DNA from: an uncultured Ellagibacter sp.
GTDB taxonomy: Bacteria > Actinomycetota > Coriobacteriia > Coriobacteriales > Eggerthellaceae
DNA: 27,642 bases
Reading direction: 5' to 3'
Assembly (NCBI RefSeq): GCF_934617235.1
Contig: NZ_CAKTTZ010000034.1
Location: 1 to 27,642, forward strand
Shown here: one piece after another, positions 22,566 through 27,642 of the stretch
Layout of the letters: every line of letters starts with the position of its first letter
Numbering within the stretch: position 1 is the stretch's first letter
The notes under the pieces: generated by a model
What the model was told of the DNA's origin: nothing
What the model saw: only the letters and a program-made list of their open reading frames with translations
Database searches by the model: none
Position numbers and translations under genes: made by a program

Positions 22566-23949
22566 CGATCAACCGGTGTCCACTGCACGCAGCGACGCTG
22601 CAGTGCCCTGCGCGTCTTCAGACGCCGCGACCGAACAGACAACCCTTATCGAGCCGCTCGCCCGTCCGTTGACGGGTGCGGTTCGCGTTCCCGGCGACAA
22701 GTCGATATCGCATCGCTCGGTGCTTTTCTCCGCCATGGCCGAAGGCACTTCGCACGTGTCCGGCGTGCTCGACTCCGCTGACGTGCGCTCTTCCATCGGT
22801 GCGGTGCGAGCCTTAGGAGCCGAGGTCAACGTTGAGAAGCAGCCCGACGGAAGCCTTACGGGCGACATCCGCGGGTGGGGAAGTGCGGGGCCTTCACAAC
22901 CGACGGGTGCCATCGACTGCGGCAACTCGGGCACGACGGTTCGCCTGCTCATGGGCGTGCTTGCGCCGTGGGACATCACCGTCGAGCTCACGGGCGATGC
23001 CTCCCTTCGCCGCCGCCCGATGCGCCGCATCGCCGCCCCGCTCGAGATGATGGGCGCCCGGTTTGCCCCAGAAGGCGCGACGACGCTTCCCCTCTCCATC
23101 TCGGGAACGCGCGACCTTGCCGCCATCTCATACGACTCGCCAATTGCGTCCGCCCAGCTAAAGACAGCAATCCTGCTTGCCGGCATCTTCGCTTCCGGCA
23201 CGACGGGCGTCTATGAGCCCGCGCCTTCGCGCAACCACACCGAGCTCATGCTCCCTGGATTCGGCGTCGCCGTCGAATCGGCGCCGGGGGAGGCTTTCGT
23301 CCGCGGTGGACAGAGCTTTCACGCCTGCGATGTCGATGTGCCGGGCGATCCCTCCTCGGCGGCGTTCATGGCCTGTGCGGCCGCTCTTCGGCCTGGTAGC
23401 TCGATCGATATCGAGAACGTGAGCCTGAACGAGGCGCGCATCGGCTTCGTGCGCGTGCTCGAGCGAATGGGTGCCGCCATTTCTGTGAAGCCGACGGGCA
23501 GTGCAGGCGAGGAGCCCTGCGGCACCATCTCGGTTTCCCATGTCGAACATCTGCGCGCGTGCGAGGTTATGGGGCGCGAAATCGCATCGCTCGTCGACGA
23601 GATTCCCGTGCTCGCCCTTGTGGCGGCCCACGCCGAAGGCACGACGGTCTTTCACGAGGTGGGGGAGTTGCGCGTGAAGGAAACCGACCGTCTCGCCGCC
23701 ATCGTGGAGGGGCTTGGCAAGCTCGGTGTACACGCGTGGGCCGAAGGGGACGACCTCCATATTGAAGGTGTGCCGGGCCTTGTCGCGCCCGCCGGGCTCG
23801 CATTCGACTCCTTGGGGGATCACCGTTTGGCTATGACCTGGTCGCTTGTTGGTTTTACGGGAACTCACCCCGTGTCTATTCGTGATTTTGAGGCAGTGCG
23901 CGTAAGCTATCCGGGCTTTCGCGCCGATATTGAAAGGCTGGCGAAATGA
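22555..23949 (+). CDS. aroA: 3-phosphoshikimate 1-carboxyvinyltransferase (EPSP synthase)
   Basis: AroA joins shikimate 3-phosphate and phosphoenolpyruvate to give EPSP, the sixth shikimate-pathway step. The 464 residues show GDKSISHR near residue 45, GNSGTTVRLLMG, SAQLKTAILLAG, GDPSSAAFMACA and the catalytic region DEIPVLALVAAHAEGTT with ELRVKETDRLA. The ATG at 22555 is chosen over the one at 22549 because GAAGGAG at 22541-22547 is seven bases away from it but one base from the other. About 35 residues of Ser/Ala-rich sequence precede the enzyme fold. The stop overlaps the cmk start (ATGA). Confidence 0.96.
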   Translation: MSTNDQPVSTARSDAAVPCASSDAATEQTTLIEPLARPLTGAVRVPGDKSISHRSVLFSAMAEGTSHVSGVLDSADVRSSIGAVRALGAEVNVEKQPDGSLTGDIRGWGSAGPSQPTGAIDCGNSGTTVRLLMGVLAPWDITVELTGDASLRRRPMRRIAAPLEMMGARFAPEGATTLPLSISGTRDLAAISYDSPIASAQLKTAILLAGIFASGTTGVYEPAPSRNHTELMLPGFGVAVESAPGEAFVRGGQSFHACDVDVPGDPSSAAFMACAAALRPGSSIDIENVSLNEARIGFVRVLERMGAAISVKPTGSAGEEPCGTISVSHVEHLRACEVMGREIASLVDEIPVLALVAAHAEGTTVFHEVGELRVKETDRLAAIVEGLGKLGVHAWAEGDDLHIEGVPGLVAPAGLAFDSLGDHRLAMTWSLVGFTGTHPVSIRDFEAVRVSYPGFRADIERLAK

Positions 23950-24620
23950 TCGTCGCAATCGATGGCCCCTCGGGGGCAGGAAAGTCAACCGTCGCAAAGG
24001 CGGCGGCAAAGCAGCTCGGGTTCTCGTGCCTCGACACGGGTGCCATGTATCGAGCTATCGCGTGGAAGGCGCTCGCCGACGGCGTCTCCTTCGATGACGC
24101 AGAATCGCTCGGCGCAATCGCTCGCGACAACGAAATCGAGTTCGGGCACGTCGAGGGCGACCCCGTTCCCCGTCGCGTTTTCATCTCCGGCACGGAAGTG
24201 ACCGACGCCATCCGCACGTCCGAGATCGATCGCGCAGTTGGGCCGGTTGCGGCTGTTCCCGCAGTTCGCGAGGCGCTTGTCGCACAGCAGCAGCGTATCG
24301 GCCGCGCGGGCGATTACGTGGTCGAGGGCCGCGATATCGGCACGGTCGTCTTCCCTGAGGCACCCGTGAAGGTGTTTCTCACGGCGAGCGCGGAAGAGCG
24401 CGCAACTCGCCGCGTCAAGCAGAACGAAGAGCGCCATGTGGGCTCGACGAACTACGAGGAGGTTCTCGCCGACATCAAGAAGCGGGACGAAATCGATTCC
24501 TCTCGCGCGGCGTCGCCTCTCAAGCCAGCGGAAGATGCCGTGCACCTCGATTCCACGGGTAAGACCATCGAGGAGATCATCTCCTTCATCTGCTCACTTG
24601 CCGAGCAGGCTCAAAAGTAA
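23946..24620 (+). CDS. cmk: Cytidylate kinase
   Basis: Cmk phosphorylates CMP and dCMP with ATP, recycling CMP released by phospholipid and RNA turnover. The 224 residues are typical of the short bacterial type. GPSGAGKST (residues 7-15) is the P-loop, LDTGAMYRAIAW binds the nucleotide monophosphate, and GRDIGTVVFPEAPVKVFLTAS and ATRRVKQNEE form the core and lid. The ATG overlaps the aroA stop by four bases. In many bacteria cmk is next to aroA, as here. Confidence 0.96.
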   Translation: MIVAIDGPSGAGKSTVAKAAAKQLGFSCLDTGAMYRAIAWKALADGVSFDDAESLGAIARDNEIEFGHVEGDPVPRRVFISGTEVTDAIRTSEIDRAVGPVAAVPAVREALVAQQQRIGRAGDYVVEGRDIGTVVFPEAPVKVFLTASAEERATRRVKQNEERHVGSTNYEEVLADIKKRDEIDSSRAASPLKPAEDAVHLDSTGKTIEEIISFICSLAEQAQK

Positions 24621-24627
24621 TTGCGCA

Positions 24628-24658
24628 ATGGCGTCTGACCTGCGGGGTCGGGCGCCAT
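24628..24658 (+). other. Long hairpin in the cmk-plsC gap
   Basis: Positions 24628-24640 pair with 24646-24658 as a continuous 13-bp stem (with G-T wobbles) and a five-base loop TGCGG. No T tail follows, so it is more likely an internal mRNA structure that separates expression of the upstream and downstream genes than a full terminator. Confidence 0.5.
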
Positions 24659-24698
24659 ATCGGGTGTCACGGCGCATATTCAAGAGAAAGGGCCGCGC

Positions 24699-25529
24699 AT
24701 GAGCGTCTTTTTGCCATACGAGAAGATGTGGGACATGCCCCTTGGCGGCACGTCGACCGAAAAGCAGATTCCTCACTGGTTTGGGAACATCGTCTGGGTT
24801 GTCGTCGCCTTCGTTTTCAAGATTTGCTTCCGCTATCGCGTCGATGGGCGCGAGACCCTGCGCGCATTCAACAAGAAATCGGGCGTGCTCCTCGTGGCGA
24901 ACCACACCTCGTTTCTTGACGTGGCCTGCATGTATATCGCCTGTCGGCCGAGCCAGTGGGTGCGTCTGCTTGGACGCGAGACGCTCTTCGACAACGCGCA
25001 TGGCCTTGTGGGGCAGATCCTCTCGCGTGTCGGCGCGTTCCCCATCAAGCGCGACGCAGCCGACCGTGTGGCGATCAAGCGCGCGACGCGCAACCTGAAG
25101 AACAACGAGCTCGTCGGCATCCTTCCCGAGGGGACGCGCCGTGGTAAGGGCACAAAGACCCCCGAAATCCACTCCGGTGCTGCTTTCATCGCGAAGATGG
25201 GCCATGCCCCTATCCTCCCTATGACGGTGCGCAACGCCGAGTATGTGAAGCAGAAGGGCAAGTTCTTCCGCTTCCCGAAAATCACGATGGAGTTTGGATC
25301 GCCCCTGCTCGTGAGCGATTTCGACTTCCTTCCCAAGGAAGATCGCCTAGAGGGTTGCACGTGGTATGCGATGCGCGAGTGCTTTGCGCTCTCCCAGCGC
25401 GTGCCGCGCGATGAGGTCGACATGGCGGCGCTGTTCCCTGGCGGGCGCGACTTCACGGACGTGTTCGCGGGTCATGCGATCCCCGTGCATACCCCTGAGG
25501 AAATCATCGCGGCGAAGGAGTCGAAATGA
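24699..25529 (+). CDS. 1-acyl-sn-glycerol-3-phosphate acyltransferase (PlsC family)
   Basis: This membrane-bound acyltransferase would add the second acyl chain to lysophosphatidic acid, giving phosphatidic acid. The 276 residues have one N-terminal hydrophobic helix (WFGNIVWVVVAFVFKICF, about 27-46), then the catalytic HX4D box NHTSFLD (His69, Asp74), the substrate motif FPIKRD and EGTRRGKG (Glu144 to Arg147). The C-terminal part is less conserved. The start follows AAAGGG. The stop overlaps ispH by four bases. Substrate specificity beyond the family is inferred. Confidence 0.92.
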   Translation: MSVFLPYEKMWDMPLGGTSTEKQIPHWFGNIVWVVVAFVFKICFRYRVDGRETLRAFNKKSGVLLVANHTSFLDVACMYIACRPSQWVRLLGRETLFDNAHGLVGQILSRVGAFPIKRDAADRVAIKRATRNLKNNELVGILPEGTRRGKGTKTPEIHSGAAFIAKMGHAPILPMTVRNAEYVKQKGKFFRFPKITMEFGSPLLVSDFDFLPKEDRLEGCTWYAMRECFALSQRVPRDEVDMAALFPGGRDFTDVFAGHAIPVHTPEEIIAAKESK

Positions 25530-26365
25530 AGGTGACGCGTGCGAAGTGTGCAGGGGCATGCTATGGCGTCCAGCGCGCGCTCGACATGGCGCTCGATGCC
25601 GTATCTGATGGCTCCCATGCGGTCACCCTCGGCCCGCTGATCCACAATCCCCAGGTCGTGGCGCAGCTTGCCGAACGGGGCATCCGCGCTGTCGAAAATC
25701 CCGAGCAGGCCGTCGAGGGAAGCGTTATCATCCGCAGCCATGGGGTGACGCCGCAGGTCCGCCGCGAAATCGAGGCGCGCGGGCTTCCTGTGGTCGACGC
25801 GACGTGCCCGCATGTCGCCCGTGCTCAAAAGGCGGCGGCCAAGCTCGCTCGCGAGTGCGGGCGCGTCGTCGTAGTGGGAGAGGCTGGCCATCCCGAGGTC
25901 GAGGGGCTTGTCGCTTATGCGCGCGAAGCGGGTGGGGAAGTGCACGTCGCCGGGCGGGCCTCGGACGTGCCTGCGAGCCTTGCGGGTAAGGTGGGGGTCG
26001 TGGTGCAAACGACCCAGACGCGGGAGGCCTTCGAGGAGGTGCTTGCCGCTCTTCACAGCTGCGGCGTCGAGTGCGTGGTGAAGGACACCGTGTGTCTTGC
26101 GACGCGCGAGCGACAAGAATCTGCGGCGGCGCTTGCTCAGAAGGTGGACGCGATGGTTGTCATCGGCGGGCGCAACTCATCGAACACGACGCGTCTTGCC
26201 GAGATATGCTCGTCGGTGTGCGGGAATACCCACCATATTGAGCGCGCCAGTGAGCTCGACCCTGCCTGGTTCGAGCGGTGCACCGAGGTCGGCATCACGG
26301 CGGGCGCGAGTACGCCCGAAGATCAAATCGCCGCCGTCGAGGCGCGCATCGCCAGCTTGGGGTAG
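25526..26365 (+). CDS. ispH: 4-hydroxy-3-methylbut-2-enyl diphosphate reductase
   Basis: IspH (LytB) makes IPP and DMAPP from HMBPP in the last step of the MEP isoprenoid pathway, using a [4Fe-4S] cluster. The 279 residues keep the three cluster cysteines: Cys12 in CYGVQRAL, Cys94 in DATCPHV and Cys190 in DTVCLATRERQ. Active-site motifs RSHGVTP, GHPEVEG, NSSNTTRL and GASTPE are also present. It appears to end the long housekeeping operon; no clear terminator follows the stop, only the 17-bp tandem repeat. Confidence 0.96.
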   Translation: MKVTRAKCAGACYGVQRALDMALDAVSDGSHAVTLGPLIHNPQVVAQLAERGIRAVENPEQAVEGSVIIRSHGVTPQVRREIEARGLPVVDATCPHVARAQKAAAKLARECGRVVVVGEAGHPEVEGLVAYAREAGGEVHVAGRASDVPASLAGKVGVVVQTTQTREAFEEVLAALHSCGVECVVKDTVCLATRERQESAAALAQKVDAMVVIGGRNSSNTTRLAEICSSVCGNTHHIERASELDPAWFERCTEVGITAGASTPEDQIAAVEARIASLG

Positions 26366-26386
26366 AGCTGAGTCTTTGAGCCTCTA

Positions 26387-26457
26387 GCCCATTGACCGTC
26401 TTGCCCTCTGAACCATCTGGCCCTCTGAACCATCTGGCCCTCTGAACCATCTGGCCC
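26387..26457. repeat. 17-bp tandem repeat downstream of ispH
   Basis: GCCCTCTGAACCATCTG occurs three times without a break (26403-26419, 26420-26436, 26437-26453), is preceded by a degenerate copy of 16 bases (26387-26402) and is followed by a partial copy (GCCC). Copies are identical, which points to recent expansion. There are no spacers, so it is not a CRISPR array. Confidence 0.92.
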
Positions 26458-27546
26458 GTCGAAGCGCGCGCTCGTTCGGAAAAGCCCGGACGCGCATCGC
26501 AGGTGTCGCCGAGGGTGAACGTGGCGCTTCGTATGCTTGGGGAACACAGAGTGCGGCTCCCCAATGACGGCGGGCGTTTCGAAAACTCGGGAGCAATTGA
26601 GGTCGGAATACGCTTGCGCGCTCGGGCGTGGATTCCTGGAAAGTTGAGTGGTTTGAAAAGATACACATCCTAAGAGCGATTTGGGCGCGAATAACGAGAT
26701 TTCCCACAAGATAGTTCGGAACCTTTACGAACTCTCACGATGAGTGATCACTTGACCTGGTGTTTCTTGTTGAAGACGAGTAGCTAGCTCGCAATAGCCT
26801 TCCCGATTGGTGCTCTATCGGTGGGACGCCTCGTTTATTTGCCAGAATCAGCTCTCGCGGCTGTACTTTTCTCGATGATTCGACGAGTGTTCGCCTCGCG
26901 AATTCCAATGTCCCCGCATCACTCCTATTCCACAAGATAACCTGCATCAGAAAGTAGCTCGCGCAAATAAGCAGCGTACCCAAGTAAAATCTCCTCTGCG
27001 GGGCCTTGCTTCTCCTAGTTGATCGACATCGATTTATCAAGCTCGGCAATGCTGCCGACGCCGCCGGATATAAGAAGCGTCGAGGTGAAAGCTTCCGAGA
27101 ATCCACATTCGTTCTTTACGACAGACAAAGTGACTTTATTCTTCTTTCTAAGCAGGCCTCCAGCAGCAACGGGACCGACGACCTCGAGAGGATGCAAGGG
27201 AGACCGAGGAATAAAGAGGAAACAGAAAGAGCGAGAGCTATTCGAGCAACGAAATATAAAGCTCGATTGACTCGACAATAAAGAAAGCAATCGAGGCCCT
27301 TCGGATTAGAGACTGTCGTTCTAATAGTAGTAGTTACTCGACGCCTTGCACGACAACTGTCTTTGATGTGCGGAAGGCGATTATAGTCAAGAACGAGATC
27401 GGCAATACCTGTCTGGTCTCCTTTCCTGGGCTTATGGAGGGAATGTGTGCGAGCCCTGAAGGGCGTCCGAAATGCGTTTCCGCAGGTGGTGACGGGAAAC
27501 AGACCCTCCTCGGCGCCCTTTCCCGGGAAAAAGGCGGGAAAGCCCC
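26458..27546. other. About 1.1 kb of gene-free, lower-GC DNA before the rRNA-type promoter
   Basis: No open frame here has a supportable start or family resemblance. The longest are 128 residues or shorter, and frames on both strands overlap without coding character. GC is about 47-53% in the lines counted between 26700 and 27180, well under the upstream operon. Minor structure includes the perfect palindrome AGTGATCACT (26743-26752) and CCACAAGATA, which occurs at 26704-26713 and 26930-26939. It may be a decayed gene or element. Confidence 0.5.
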
Positions 27547-27575
27547 TTGACCGCGGAGGGGGGTGCGCGTAATAT
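27547..27575 (+). promoter_or_regulatory. Near-consensus sigma-70 promoter, probably of an rRNA operon
   Basis: TTGACC (27547-27552) and TAATAT (27570-27575) are separated by exactly 17 bases. This is the best promoter in the window. The GC-rich structured leader that follows and the terminal GGGAACCTTGA are typical of sequence just before a 16S rRNA gene. No coding start follows before the window ends. The rRNA assignment is inference. Confidence 0.7.
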
Positions 27576-27611
27576 ATCTCCTTGCGCCGCGGACGGAAGG
27601 AAGCGGCGGGG

Positions 27612-27642
27612 CGGGGCTGAGAAGAAGCCCCGGGAACCTTGA
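27612..27642 (+). other. Structured leader at the right edge, likely pre-16S
   Basis: CGGGGCT (27612-27618) pairs with AGCCCCG (27626-27632) over a seven-base loop, followed by GGAACCTTGA at the edge. It resembles the antitermination/processing leader of an rRNA operon and is truncated by the window. Confidence 0.5.

Noticed and set aside
26403..26460. Short-spaced repeats suggesting a CRISPR array
   Set aside because: The 17-bp units are directly contiguous with no spacers, and no cas genes are near.
26735..27290. Small open frames on both strands in the right-hand gene-free tract (up to 123 residues)
   Set aside because: They overlap each other, lack ribosome sites and recognisable motifs, and several depend on arginine- or serine-rich shadow sequence.

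Overview
The window looks like chromosomal DNA from a high-GC, host-associated actinobacterium of the class Coriobacteriia, most likely Eggerthellales (an Eggerthella- or Slackia-like organism). The grounds are high GC with actinobacterial codon use, a DmsAB-like cytoplasmic molybdoenzyme next to a LysR regulator and a permease, an SLH-anchored surface protein, and an MEP-pathway/shikimate/ScpAB housekeeping cluster. The taxonomic call is inference. All confident genes lie on the + strand.

Region 1 (1-6400): an accessory metabolic module. A LysR-type regulator, preceded by a 34-bp tandem duplication, is followed by a terminator, a DmsA-like molybdopterin catalytic subunit without a Tat signal, a DmsB-like four-cluster [4Fe-4S] subunit and a GntP-family permease. 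The expected DmsC/NrfD membrane anchor is absent and a carboxylate/sugar-acid type permease follows instead. This suggests a cytoplasmic reductase or dehydroxylase for an imported organic acid. The substrate is unknown.

Region 2 (6400-13900): single-gene units separated by structured intergenic DNA. They are an NCS1 (cytosine/purine/allantoin class) permease behind a 128-bp inverted-repeat element, a small PNPOx-like flavin-fold protein, a 14-TM-type MFS transporter, an ABC-F ATPase and the tRNA methyltransferase TrmL. Intergenic DNA holds several strong hairpins, a nested RNA-like structure (10680-10740) and an 86-bp palindromic element (13247-13332).

Region 3 (13860-17940): a 1279-residue secreted protein. 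It has a signal peptide, a low-complexity linker, seven RCC1-type repeats, a class-3-lipase-like alpha/beta hydrolase with a visible Ser-Asp-His set, a beta-rich module and three SLH repeats. The RCC1 half is clearly lower in GC than the rest of the gene.

Region 4 (18100-26365): a tightly packed housekeeping run: M50 protease, scpA, scpB, rluB-like pseudouridine synthase, tyrA, aroA, cmk, plsC-like acyltransferase and ispH. Several genes overlap by 4 to 11 bases, so it probably forms one or two operons. They cover chromosome segregation, ribosome modification, aromatic amino acid synthesis, CTP/phospholipid supply and isoprenoid synthesis.

Region 5 (26366-27642): almost 1.3 kb with no supportable gene. 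It contains a 17-bp tandem repeat and DNA of about 47-53% GC in the lines counted, against about 60-75% in the neighbouring operon. It ends in a near-consensus sigma-70 promoter and a structured leader that looks like the start of an rRNA operon cut off by the window edge.
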